DNA from: CADEEL01 sp050246475
Lineage (GTDB): Bacteria; Pseudomonadota; Alphaproteobacteria; Caulobacterales; Aquidulcibacteraceae
DNA length: 64,000 nt
NCBI GenBank assembly: GCA_050246475.1
Contig: JBFWVZ010000008.1
Location: forward strand, 1 to 64,000
Direction of reading: 5' to 3'
In this document: positions 25,284 through 34,700 of the stretch, piece after piece
How the letters are laid out: every line of letters starts with the position of its first letter
Numbering within the stretch: the first letter of the stretch is position 1
Translations under genes and position numbers: made by a program
The notes under the pieces: model-generated
What the model was told of the DNA's origin: nothing
The model's input: only the letters and a program-made list of their open reading frames with translations
The model's database searches: none

Positions 25284-25566
25284 TCCGCCGATGCTCCTCA
25301 ACCGTTTTCGTATTGTCGCCGTGCTGGGCGACGCTCATCAGCAGCATGCCTGCGCCCATCGCCGTTAGCGCCGCGAAAACCACGACGCCCCAAAGAAGCT
25401 GCCCGCTCATGGCGGAAAGCGCGAAGCCGAACGCGCCGATCAACATCGATGCGAGGAAGACCCCAAACATCATCCAGCCCTTCCAATGCACCGGCGCCAT
25501 CCCATTGCGCGGATGACCGACTGGAAAGCGGCGCGCGAACCAGATCTCTGATTGCTGCGCGCTCAT
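25276..25566 (-). CDS. Two-helix membrane protein embedded in the suf operon
   Basis: 96 residues. Two predicted transmembrane helices lie at about 31-52 and 57-79 with a short turn between them; the N-terminus (WFARRFPVGHPRNGMAPVHWKGW) is basic and aromatic, and the C-terminus is charged. It lies between sufB and sufC, overlapping sufB by 4 bp and sufC by 8 bp, so it is certainly translated with them. It has no similarity to known Suf proteins that I recognise. A role in membrane tethering or in regulating the scaffold is only a guess. Confidence 0.85.
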   Translation of the reverse strand: MSAQQSEIWFARRFPVGHPRNGMAPVHWKGWMMFGVFLASMLIGAFGFALSAMSGQLLWGVVVFAALTAMGAGMLLMSVAQHGDNTKTVEEHRRNA

Positions 25567-27035
25567 CCCACGCTCCCTTCCAGGCTCACTTCGAGGAGCT
25601 TTTGCGCCTCGACCGCAAACTCCATCGGCAGTTTCTGCAGCACTTCGCGCGCGAAGCCGTTGACGAGCAGGGCCACCGCCTGCTCCTCCGGGATGCCGCG
25701 CGCGCGGAGATAGAAGACTTGATCTTCGCTGAGCCGCGTCGTCGTCGCCTCATGTTCGAATTGGGCGTGGGGCGTCTTCGTCTCGACGTAAGGCACCGTG
25801 TGCGCGGCGCAATCCGATCCGATCAGCAGCGAGTCGCATTGCGTGAAATTGCGCGCGCCTTTCGCCTTCGCGTGCGCGGAGACAAGGCCGCGATAGGTGT
25901 TTGAGCTTCTGCCCGCCGAAATGCCCTTCGAGATGATCCGTGAGCGTGTGTTCTTGCCCAGGTGGATCATCTTCGTGCCGGTGTCGGCCTGCTGACGCCC
26001 GTTCGTCACCGCGATCGAATAGAACTCGCCGCTGGACTCGTCGCCGCGCAGAATGCAGCTGGGGTACTTCCAGGTGATCGCGGAGCCCGTCTCCACCTGC
26101 GTCCAGGAAATTTTCGAGCGCGGCCCGCGGCAATCGCCCCGCTTCGTCACGAAATTATAGACGCCGCCTTTGCCTTCCGCGTCGCCGGGCCACCAATTCT
26201 GCACGGTGGAATATTTGATCTCGGCGTCGTCGAGCGCGACGAGCTCCACCACTGCCGCATGCAGCTGGTTCTCGTCGCGCATCGGCGCGGTGCAGCCTTC
26301 GAGGTAAGAGACGTAGGCGCCCTTGTCCGCGATGATCAGCGTGCGTTCGAATTGGCCCGTGCCCTCCGCGTTCATGCGAAAATAAGTCGAAAGCTCCATC
26401 GGGCACCGCACGCCGGGCGGCACGTAAACGAAGGACCCGTCGGAGAAGACCGCGCTGTTCAGCGTGGCGAAGAAATTGTCCGTCACCGGCACGACGGAGC
26501 CGAGGTATTGGCGCACCAGCTCGCCGTGCTCGCGCAGCGCTTCGCTCATCGAGCAGAAGATGACGCCGGCCTTCGCCAGCTCCTCCTTGAACGTGGTGAC
26601 GACGGAGACGCTATCGAACACCGCATCGACCGCCACACGCGGCGCGCCTTCGACGCCCAGCAGCACTTCCTGCTCTTTGAGCGGAATGCCGAGCTTCTTG
26701 TAGGTCTCCAGAATTTCGGGATCGACTTCGTCGAGGCTCTTGTATTTCGCGCCGCTCTTCGGGGCCGCGTAATAATAGGCGTCCTGATAATCGATCGGCG
26801 GGTGATGCACGTTCGCCCAATTGGGCTCGCTCATCGTCAGCCAGCGCTGGAATGCCCCCAGGCGCCATTCGAGCATCCAGGCCGGCTCATCCTTCTTGGC
26901 GCTGATGAAGCGGACGATGTCTTCGTTCAACCCCTTGGGCGCGAACTCTTGTTCGATGTCGGTGATGAAGCCGGCGTCATACTTGTCCGCCTCAAGCTTC
27001 TTGGCGGCTTCGACAGTTTCGCGGACAGCCGCCAT
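25563..27035 (-). CDS. sufB: SufB, Fe-S cluster scaffold subunit
   Basis: 490 residues from ATG 27035, which overlaps the preceding stop (ATGA). A 63-codon in-frame upstream extension has no family similarity and lies inside the desulfurase gene. Highly conserved SufB blocks: EPNWANVHHPPIDYQDAYYY, VPVTDNFFATLNSAVFSDGSF, YVPPGVRCPMELSTYFRMN, KRGDCRG, the acceptor-Cys region NFTQCDSLLIG, and the C-terminal RARGIPEEQAVALLVNGFAREV. SufB is where the nascent cluster is built. Confidence 0.96.
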   Translation of the reverse strand: MAAVRETVEAAKKLEADKYDAGFITDIEQEFAPKGLNEDIVRFISAKKDEPAWMLEWRLGAFQRWLTMSEPNWANVHHPPIDYQDAYYYAAPKSGAKYKSLDEVDPEILETYKKLGIPLKEQEVLLGVEGAPRVAVDAVFDSVSVVTTFKEELAKAGVIFCSMSEALREHGELVRQYLGSVVPVTDNFFATLNSAVFSDGSFVYVPPGVRCPMELSTYFRMNAEGTGQFERTLIIADKGAYVSYLEGCTAPMRDENQLHAAVVELVALDDAEIKYSTVQNWWPGDAEGKGGVYNFVTKRGDCRGPRSKISWTQVETGSAITWKYPSCILRGDESSGEFYSIAVTNGRQQADTGTKMIHLGKNTRSRIISKGISAGRSSNTYRGLVSAHAKAKGARNFTQCDSLLIGSDCAAHTVPYVETKTPHAQFEHEATTTRLSEDQVFYLRARGIPEEQAVALLVNGFAREVLQKLPMEFAVEAQKLLEVSLEGSVG

Positions 27036-28144
27036 CACGCCGCCTCGCGTGCGCGCAGCTTCGTCAGGGCGTTGAGCGCGGCATCGACATCCGCTTCCAT
27101 CGAGCTCCAGCCGAAGCTCACGCGCAAAGCGCAGCGCGCGAGATCGGGCGAAACGCCCATCGCCGTCAGCACGCGGCTCGCGCGCACTTTGCCGGAGGAG
27201 CAGGCCGCGCCGGAACTCGCGCACACGCCTTCGAGATCGAGCGCGATGAGCGCCGTCTCCGCGCGCCAGCCGGGGATCGCGAAGAGCGACGTGTTAGGCA
27301 GCCGCACCGCGTCGCGCGCGAAGATCGCCGCGTTCGGTTCGATCTTCAGCAGGGCCGCTTCAAAGCGATCGCGCAGCGCCCTCACACGCGCTGCATCATC
27401 GCGCGCGGCAAGCTCGGCCGCGACGCCAAAGCCAACGATCGCGGGAACGTTCTCCGTGCCGGGCCTGCGCCCGCGCTCCTGCCCGCCGCCGCCTTGTGTG
27501 ATGGCGAAGGGCGCGCCGGACGCGAGGATGAGCGCGCCCGCGCCTTGCGGGCCGCCGATCTTGTGGCTGGAGAGCACAAGATAGCTCGCGTCGAGATCGG
27601 CGAGCGAAACCGGAATGCGGCCCAAGCCTTGTGCGGCATCGACGAGCAGCATCCCGCCCGCTTCGCGCACCAGCGTGGCCGCGCGCGCAATTGGCTGCAC
27701 GGCGCCCGTCTCATTGTTCGCAAGCATCACCGCGACGAGCGCCGGCCTCGGCGCTTCCGCCAGAATTTGTTCAAGCGCCGCGAGATCGACCGCGCCGTCG
27801 CCATTCATCGGCGCGACGAAGCGCGGCAGATCCACGTTCGGCGCTTCCTCCCAGAGCGCGTCATGCTCGATCGCGGAAAGCACGAGGCTTTGCGCAACGC
27901 CGCGTACCGCTCGCAATGCGAGATGCAGCGCCTCAGTCGCGCCAGAAGTGAAAATCACATTCTCCGCGCTCGCGCCGACAGAGGTCGCGACTTGCTCGCG
28001 CGCATCCTCCATCAGCTTGCGCGCCGCGCGCCCGCGCGCATGCACGCTCGACGGATTGCCGCCGATCGCAAACGCACGCACGACCGCCTCCGCCGCCTCG
28101 GGGCGGATCGGGCTGCCGGCATTGTGATCGCAATAGACGCTCAC
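27035..28144 (-). CDS. NifS/IscS-type cysteine desulfurase (group I)
   Basis: 369 residues from a GTG at 28144, four bases after the iscR stop and preceded by GGAG. Class V aminotransferase features: VYCDHNAGSP, GATEALHLAL, HDALW (PLP-stacking His region), PLP Lys in SSHKIGGPQGAGAL, and the mobile-loop Cys in GVCASSGAACSSGKVRASRVL, a group I signature. Its coexistence with SufS in one operon is a known alphaproteobacterial pattern; which one feeds SufB here is unresolved. Confidence 0.93.
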   Translation of the reverse strand: MSVYCDHNAGSPIRPEAAEAVVRAFAIGGNPSSVHARGRAARKLMEDAREQVATSVGASAENVIFTSGATEALHLALRAVRGVAQSLVLSAIEHDALWEEAPNVDLPRFVAPMNGDGAVDLAALEQILAEAPRPALVAVMLANNETGAVQPIARAATLVREAGGMLLVDAAQGLGRIPVSLADLDASYLVLSSHKIGGPQGAGALILASGAPFAITQGGGGQERGRRPGTENVPAIVGFGVAAELAARDDAARVRALRDRFEAALLKIEPNAAIFARDAVRLPNTSLFAIPGWRAETALIALDLEGVCASSGAACSSGKVRASRVLTAMGVSPDLARCALRVSFGWSSMEADVDAALNALTKLRAREAA

Positions 28145-28148
28145 GCAC

Positions 28149-28589
28149 TCACTCCGCGGCCATCGCCCGGCCGCCGACGCGCCGCTCAATCACGTCCTCA
28201 AGCGAGACGGCGGCCAAGAACCCATGGATGTGTCGCCCGAGCTCATCCCAAAGATCGTGCGCGATGCAGCGGCCCTGCTGGCCCATGCATCCTTTCGGCG
28301 AGCCTTCCTTGCAGCGCGTGGCCTTGATCGGCTCGTTGACGGCCAGGATGATCTCCGCAACCGCCAGATCGGCAGCCGTGCGCGCCAGGCGATAGCCCCC
28401 GCCAGGGCCGCGCATCCCGGTCACCAGCCCCGCGCGACGCAGCCGCGCGAAGAGTTGCTCCAGATAAGACAGGGAAATTTGCTGCCGTTCGGCAATATCC
28501 TGGAGCGGCACGGCCTTGCCCGCGCCCCCATTCACGGCCAGGTCGGCCATGGCCATCACCGCGTAACGGCCTTTCGAAGTCAGTCTCAT
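28149..28589 (-). CDS. iscR: IscR, Rrf2-family Fe-S-sensing repressor
   Basis: A 146-residue Rrf2-family regulator. The winged helix is MRLTSKGRYAVMAMADLAVN...ISLSYLEQLFARLRRAGLV with the wing GPGGGYRLAR. The cluster-binding Cys triad is RCKEGSPKGCMGQQGRC, followed by HDLW. Spacings (C-x7-C-x6-C) are slightly wider than in E. coli IscR. It would repress the suf operon when holo. A predicted IscR operator lies 83 bp upstream (28672-28696). Confidence 0.93.
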   Translation of the reverse strand: MRLTSKGRYAVMAMADLAVNGGAGKAVPLQDIAERQQISLSYLEQLFARLRRAGLVTGMRGPGGGYRLARTAADLAVAEIILAVNEPIKATRCKEGSPKGCMGQQGRCIAHDLWDELGRHIHGFLAAVSLEDVIERRVGGRAMAAE

Positions 28590-28671
28590 CGCCTTGCTTC
28601 CCGCTCGCGTGGCGCCAATTTCGTGCTAGAAGCCGCGCCCTTCGGGGGCCGGGGCCTTCTCCTCAGCTAAG

Positions 28672-28696
28672 ATGTCCTAGTATTTTAGTCAAGAAT
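28672..28696 (-). promoter_or_regulatory. Predicted IscR operator overlapping the iscR-suf promoter
   Basis: Read on the minus strand, the 25-bp site begins ATTCTTGACTAAAATACT and matches the E. coli type 1 IscR consensus (ATASYYGACTRWWWYAGTCRRSTAT) at 20 of 25 positions by hand count. The embedded TTGACT could be the -35 element of the iscR-suf promoter. The position between iscR and the divergent hydrolase gene suits autorepression. Confidence 0.75.
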
Positions 28697-28727
28697 TAGC
28701 CGTGCGTTCAGCGCGGACGGAGCAGCG

Positions 28728-29429
28728 ATGGCGGAAGTGATTTTCCCGGGCCCGGCGGGCCGGGTCGAAGGGCGGTATCAGGAGCCGAAGCGCGAGGGCG
28801 CGCCCATCGCGCTCATTCTTCACGGGCACCCGCGCGCCGGCGGCTCCATGCAGGACCGCGTGAGCGTCATGCTCTACCGGCTCTACACCGATTTCGGTTT
28901 CGCGGTTCTGCGCTTCAATTTTCGCGGCATCGGCCGCAGCCAGGGCGTCTTTGACAACGGCATGGGCGAACTCTCCGACGCGGCCCAGGCGCTCGACTAT
29001 CTGCAATCGCTCAATCCGAATGCGGAGCAATGCTGGGTCGGCGGGTTTTCCTTCGGCGCCTGGATCGGCTTGCAGCTTCTGATGCGCCGCCCCGAGATTG
29101 ACGGCTTTCTCGCGGTCGCGCCGCCGGCCAACCATTACGATCTCTCCTTCCTCGCGCCCTGCCCGGCCTCCGGCCTCGTGCTTTACGGCACGCGCGACAC
29201 CGTCACCTCCACGCAGGATATGGAGCGCGCGGTTTCGCGCATCCGCACGCAGAAGAACATCAAGGTCGATTCAACCGCCATCGAAGGCGCCGACCATTTC
29301 TTCCGCGATCCGGGCGGCCGCAACGACTATCTCGAAGAACTCGAGAAGCGCGCCCGCGCTTATCTCGAGAAGCGCCTCGCGCCGCAGCCCGACGCACCGC
29401 CGAAAGAGCGTCCGCGCGGGCGGAAGTAG
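28728..29429 (+). CDS. Alpha/beta hydrolase (dienelactone-hydrolase-like)
   Basis: A 233-residue alpha/beta hydrolase. The oxyanion region is LILHGHPRAGGSM; FRGIGRSQG follows; the nucleophile elbow is GFSFGAW with the catalytic Ser. The acid is probably in YGTRDTVT, and the His is in EGADHFF. The tail is basic and Pro-rich (DAPPKERPRGRK). It belongs to the widespread alphaproteobacterial group annotated only as alpha/beta hydrolase, and the substrate is unknown. It is divergent from iscR. Confidence 0.88.
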   Translation: MAEVIFPGPAGRVEGRYQEPKREGAPIALILHGHPRAGGSMQDRVSVMLYRLYTDFGFAVLRFNFRGIGRSQGVFDNGMGELSDAAQALDYLQSLNPNAEQCWVGGFSFGAWIGLQLLMRRPEIDGFLAVAPPANHYDLSFLAPCPASGLVLYGTRDTVTSTQDMERAVSRIRTQKNIKVDSTAIEGADHFFRDPGGRNDYLEELEKRARAYLEKRLAPQPDAPPKERPRGRK

Positions 29430-29440
29430 GAAACGCTCTT

Positions 29441-30211
29441 CTATTTCAACGGTAGTTCCTCAAGGCGGTAGAGGTTCTCCTCGCTGCGGCGTCGTCTCGG
29501 TTCGTCGGGTCTTTGGGGTGGCGTCGGTTGGGCGTCATCGCGCTGGGAGCGAGCGTCGACGTTTACGAGCGGTTGAGTTTGCTGATCCGCGCTTGTTCGC
29601 GCACTAAGTTGTTCACGCAGGTGTTCGACTTCACTTTGCACGCTCGCAAAGGTCCACCAGGCTGACGAGGCGAGGAGCATCAGGAACAGTCCTGCACCGA
29701 ATGCAATCCACAGCATCCTGGTTAGCTCGCGCCGGTGTTCCCGATATTCCGATTTGCCTCTGCGTCGCTCCGCGTCAACTTCACGCGCCTGTTTCCGACG
29801 ACTGCTCGCCGCAGGGTCGACGCGGTCGTACTCGGAGCCGAAGTCAATTGCGACGCTCACGTCAGCAAGCCCGTTCTCTCCCTCCTGAAACTCCCATTCG
29901 CGAACAATCCAGCGCTCCTGGGAATCCCGAAAGTTGAAGAACAACCGATGCCAGTGAACCCAACTGTCGTAGGTAGGAAGGCTGAGGTTGACGAAGTGCG
30001 CGGAGTGCTCCGAGCCGTGATAAGCGTAAGCAATCGTAACGAGTGGGGTCGCGCCCGTTCGACGCGCAATCGCCTTGGTAAGTCTCCGAGCGAATTCTTG
30101 AGCAACGCGTTCGGCATCCTCGTCGTTCTGTGGACCCCGTTCAGCCTCGTACTCGAGGTCAGAGATCACTAGAAACGAGAACCCGTAGGTTTCGATGAAG
30201 GGCTGAGACAT
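29441..30211 (-). CDS. Orphan single-pass membrane protein, unknown function
   Basis: 256 residues. A soluble N-terminal domain of about 150 residues (SQPFIETYGFSFLVISDLEYE..., many aromatic residues and a YAYHGSEHSAHF segment) is followed by a basic stretch (RRRGKSEYREHRRELTR), one transmembrane helix (LWIAFGAGLFLMLLASSAWW, about 168-187), a short coiled coil and a charged Pro/Arg-rich tail. Positive charges before the helix suggest the N-domain is cytosolic. Base composition and codon use look less GC-biased than in the neighbours, suggesting acquisition. No family is recognised. Confidence 0.68.
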   Translation of the reverse strand: MSQPFIETYGFSFLVISDLEYEAERGPQNDEDAERVAQEFARRLTKAIARRTGATPLVTIAYAYHGSEHSAHFVNLSLPTYDSWVHWHRLFFNFRDSQERWIVREWEFQEGENGLADVSVAIDFGSEYDRVDPAASSRRKQAREVDAERRRGKSEYREHRRELTRMLWIAFGAGLFLMLLASSAWWTFASVQSEVEHLREQLSARTSADQQTQPLVNVDARSQRDDAQPTPPQRPDEPRRRRSEENLYRLEELPLK

Positions 30212-30473
30212 TTTCGAAGCGTGTCATTGTGAGTGGCGTCTTCACTGGGTTTCTCTTGCTGCGCGAACGTGAAACCCCACGCGTATTGTTCCTCACCCTT
30301 GACGCCCCGCCCGCGCGCCCGCTAGCAACGCGCCCCATGCAGAGCGCGCCCACCGCCCGCCTTTATTATCGCCCGCGCACCACATAACGCGGCGCGAGAC
30401 CGTTCGCCCGCGATCCGCCGGCGTTCGTTCGATCAGGAGACGGTCTCCGGCACACCCATCAGGAGCCCTCCCA
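30212..30473. other. Intergenic region upstream of tyrS, no gene seen
   Basis: 262 bp between a divergent orphan gene and tyrS. I see no RNA gene or open frame of note. TTGACG at 30299 followed 17 bases later by CTAGCA is a weak candidate for a Caulobacter-type housekeeping promoter. No T-box is expected or seen. Confidence 0.4.
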
Positions 30474-31739
30474 GTGACGTCCGATCCAGCCGGTTTCAAC
30501 GCAAAGTCCGATTTTCTGCGCACGATGATCGCGCGCGGGCATGTGCATCAAGCGACCGATCTCGAAGCGCTCGACGCCGCCGCCGCGAAGGGCGTGACGG
30601 CTTACATCGGCTACGATCTGACCGCGCCGTCGCTCCATGTCGGCAATCTCGCGACCATCATGATGCTGAAGCGCCTGCAGGATGCGGGCGGCAAACCCAT
30701 CGTGCTCATGGGCGGCGGCACAACGCGCGTCGGCGATCCTTCCGGCAAGGATGAGACGCGGAAGATTCTGAGCGTCGAGACCATTGCAGCAAACAAGGAA
30801 TCCCAGCGCGTCGCGTTCTCACACTTCCTCAAGTTCGGCGATGGGCCGACGGATGCGATCCTCGTCGATAATTCGGATTGGCTTCTGCCGCTCAATTACA
30901 TCGACTTTCTGCGCGATGTCGGCCCGCATTTCTCAGTCAACCGCATGCTCTCGATGGATTCGGTGAAGCTCCGGCTCGATCGCGAGCAGCCGCTCACGTT
31001 CATCGAATTCAATTACATGGTTCTGCAAGCGTACGACTTTGTTGAGCTCAACAAACGTCACGGCTGCCGATTGCAGATGGGCGGCTCCGATCAGTGGGGC
31101 AACATCGTCAACGGCGTCGAGCTTGGCCGCCGCATGCACGGCGCGGAGCTATTTGGGCTCACCACGCCGCTCGTCACCACTGCTTCAGGCGCGAAGATGG
31201 GCAAGACAGCGCAAGGCGCCGTGTGGCTCAATCCGGATATGTTGGCGCCCTTCGACTACTGGCAATTCTGGCGCAACACCGAGGATGCGGACGTTGGGCG
31301 CTTCCTGCGCCTCTTCACCGATATGCCGCTTGAAGAGGTCGCGCGCCTCGAGGCGCTCGCGGGCGCCGAGATCAATGACGCGAAGAAAGCGCTGGCGGAT
31401 TCAGCGACCGCGATGCTGCACGGCGCCGACGCTGCACGCGCCGCGTCAGAAGCGGCACGCGCCGCGTTCAGCGGAGAGGGAAGCGCTGAGGGCCTGCCGA
31501 CGTTTGCGGTGAGCGACACCGAACTCAACGAAGGCTTGCGCGTCGCGGCGGCGTTCGAGCGCGCCGGGCTTGTCGCCTCGCGCGGCGAAGCCAAGCGCCA
31601 CATCGCGGCGGGCGCGCTGCGCGTCAACGATGCAGCCGTCGGCGATGAAGCCGCGACTCTCACCCGCGCCGATCTCGTCGATGGCGCGATCAAACTCTCG
31701 CTCGGGAAGAAGAAGCACGCGCTGCTGCGCGTGGGCTAG
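30474..31739 (+). CDS. tyrS: Tyrosyl-tRNA synthetase
   Basis: A 421-residue class I synthetase from a GTG with AGGAG upstream. ATP-site motifs are the HIGH-equivalent SLHVGNL and the KMSKS-equivalent GAKMGKT. Tyr recognition is in TAYIGYDLTAPS and the MGGSDQWGNI block. A C-terminal S4-like RNA-binding domain (ASRGEAKRHIAAGALRVN) completes the protein. Length is normal for bacterial TyrRS. It is convergent with the AsmA-family gene, with 3 bp between the stops. Confidence 0.96.
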   Translation: MTSDPAGFNAKSDFLRTMIARGHVHQATDLEALDAAAAKGVTAYIGYDLTAPSLHVGNLATIMMLKRLQDAGGKPIVLMGGGTTRVGDPSGKDETRKILSVETIAANKESQRVAFSHFLKFGDGPTDAILVDNSDWLLPLNYIDFLRDVGPHFSVNRMLSMDSVKLRLDREQPLTFIEFNYMVLQAYDFVELNKRHGCRLQMGGSDQWGNIVNGVELGRRMHGAELFGLTTPLVTTASGAKMGKTAQGAVWLNPDMLAPFDYWQFWRNTEDADVGRFLRLFTDMPLEEVARLEALAGAEINDAKKALADSATAMLHGADAARAASEAARAAFSGEGSAEGLPTFAVSDTELNEGLRVAAAFERAGLVASRGEAKRHIAAGALRVNDAAVGDEAATLTRADLVDGAIKLSLGKKKHALLRVG

Positions 31740-31742
31740 GCG

Positions 31743-34700
31743 CTACCGATTCTGCGCCGGCTGAGCCGGCTGCGCTGGCCTATTGCGCTGCACCGGCTCG
31801 AAGATGCGCCGGAAGATGCCGGGCGTCAGCGCCGAGAGCGGATTGACCGTAACGCGCGCGTTCGCGATAGGCCCGTTCATCGAATAGGTCATGCCGAAGA
31901 GGCCTTCGCCTTCGCGTGAGCGGAAGAGATCGCCGATCACCGGCACGTTGCCGAGCATCGAGTTCAGGCCGTACGAAGGCACGACGACGCCGTCGATATC
32001 GAGATTGTCGCGCCGCGTATCGTACGAGCCTGTCGCGGTGATGCCGAGCGAGGGGCCGGACGCGCGCGACTCGCCGATTTGAATCCGCCCCGGCGTCATA
32101 ACCACCGGCGCCTCCATCTGCGTGAAGGTGATGCCATCCCCGCCGAGCATGTCCGCAAGGCCGCGCAATGACGCGACTGAACCCAGCAAGCGCGTCATCG
32201 CCGGCACGCGCACGGCGGTAAAATCGCGCATCCGCACGGTGAATTGCGCGCGCATCGGCGAAGGCTGCCAGGTTCCGTCCGCGGTCACCGTGCCGCCGTT
32301 GACGTTCTCCGATCCCGCGAGCGCGCGCGCCGCAAAGCCGGCGTCATCGCCACGCAGCGTGATGCGCCCCTGCGGATTGTCCGGCCGCGGGCCCAGGCCG
32401 AACGTCAGCGAGCCGCCTTGCGGATCGTTCCCCTGCGCCGTCAGCATGATGAGCGCATCGTTGACGACGGAGAACTCGACGCGCGCATTGGCGAGATTTG
32501 TGTTCTGCCGCATGCCAAGCCGATCGACGCGGACGCGCCCTCGAATGGGCGCAGGCGCCGGCCGCGCTGCTGCATTCGCCGCCTGCTGCGCGCGCGCGGC
32601 GGCTTGCGGATCCTCATCCATCCACAGCGTGGCGTCGAAGAAGGCGCCGGAAACGTCATAGACGTAGGCGCCGTCGGTCGCGCGCTCGATATTGATGCGG
32701 GCGTCGGAGCGGCCGTCGATCTGCACGCGCGGGAACGTCGCGCGCTGGAATTGATCGGCGCGCGAAATGCGCACCTCGCCCTGCGCGGCGTTCATGCCCG
32801 GGCCGCGCAGCTCGATCGCGGAGAGCGTGAGCCCGCCGTCGTCGTTGCGCGCGACGTTGAAGCGCGCGCTGCCGGCCTGGCCCGCCCGCTTCGTCCACAG
32901 ATTGCGCGGCAGCGCCACCGATGCGTTGCGCATGTCAAGCGTCACGGTCGCGTTATCGACTTCATAGCCGCGCCCCGCGCCCGCGAGCGTCACGCCGATG
33001 CGGCCTTGCGCCACTTCCGCCACGGGATAGCCGAGGCGTTGCAGATCGTTTGCGTCGAAATCGCCGGAGATTTGATAGCGCGAGGGAGTCGCCGTCCCGC
33101 GCGTCATCGTCTCGACCCATTGGATCTGGGTGTTGGAATCGCCCGCGCGCACCGGCCCGGAAATCGTGACCGCGCGATGATCGCCGCGCACCGTCAACCG
33201 CCCGTCCGCGAAGCGAAGCCGCCCGTCCCGCTCCATGCCGCCGACGCCAGTGAAATCGCCCGTCACAGTGAAGCGCAAATCCTCGAACGGGACATCGGAG
33301 AGCATCGGGCGCTGCAATTCGAGTGCGATCGCGCCTGTGCCGACGACTGTTTCGGGCTGAACCGGCAGGCGCCCTTCAAGGCCGATCGGCTCCTGACGCA
33401 GCAGCGTGACGACGCCGCGCGCATCGCCTTGCGCGCGCGCGCGGATCACGCTCATCGCCCCGCGCGGCGAAAGCCGCGGCAGCTCGACCTGGCCCTGGCT
33501 GACGACGAGGCCTTCAAGGCGCGCGTCATCCATCCAGAGATCGAAGCGATTGCCTTGAAGCACGGCGCGCCCGCGCCCGGCCGAGACGGGGCTCATCGTG
33601 TCGATGAAGCGGAAATTGGCGCCGTCGAAATTGAACGCGATGTTGAGCGCCTCGTCGCGCAGATGGCCTTGCGCGATATCGTCCGGCGTGATGTCGCCGC
33701 GGATCGTGATGTCGGTCAGCCGCCCGCCGATGACGGCGTCGCCTACATAGTCGCGCGCGCCTTCCGCCAGCTGCAGCGGCCAGAGGTGCACGACATCGAG
33801 CGCCGCGATCGATCCGGTGACGCCGCCTTCGAATTGCGCGCCGGGATGCACTTGGCCGTTCGACGCGTTCGCCCAGAAGACGCGGCCCGTCAGGTTCAGG
33901 CGCCCTTGCCCGATCTGGGCCTGGAAGCGTTCGAACTCGATTGCGTCCGCCGCGCGATTGTACCGCCCTGCGATATTGACGCCGGTGATCGCGACACGTT
34001 CGGGGAAGACGCCCGGAACCTGCAGCGCGATAGAGGGAAGGTTCGCGCTGAACGTCGCGTCGTTCGGGCGGTCGTCGCGCAGAATGGACGCCGCGTTGAC
34101 GACGCGAATGGCGCCATTGATGGCGGTGCGATCGCCCGCAAGCGATATCTGATCGACCGTCAGCACGTCGCGCTGAAGGTCGTACGCCGCGTGCAGGCGC
34201 CCGCCTTCAACCGCGTAGCGGCCGTCGCTTGTCTGCACGCTGCCGCGGCCGAGCACGAGATCGCCGTCGAGTTGCGTGAGGCCGTCTTCGCGGTCGAGCC
34301 CGATGCGGACGGTGGATGTCATCGGCGCGTCGAGATTGGCGAACATGCCCAACATGCCGGGCGGCAGCAGCGCGCGCGGGCGCGCGTTGTTGGCCGAAAA
34401 CTCGATCATCGCGCTGCTGAAGCGTGTGTCTGTCGTGATGCGAAACGCCGCCGGCGCCGGACCGCGCGGGCCCTCGAGGCGCGCACGCGCGAAGAAGGAG
34501 AGGTTGTTGCGCTCGCGGCGCATGTGAAGCTCGGCGGCGTCCGCGCGCCAGCGCCCGCTGCCGCCATCGTCGATGATGAGCAGATGCGCGTCGGTGATCG
34601 AGATCGCGCGCATGCGCCCGCCGGGGCCGACGGGGCGCAACGCCTGGGAAAATCCATCGAGCACGCGGTTGACGCGCTCTTCGAGCGTTTCGTTCGGCGG

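Noticed and set aside
27036..27224. 63-codon N-terminal extension of sufB
   Set aside because: It lies inside the desulfurase gene, is unlike SufB, and the ATGA overlap at 27035 gives a natural start.
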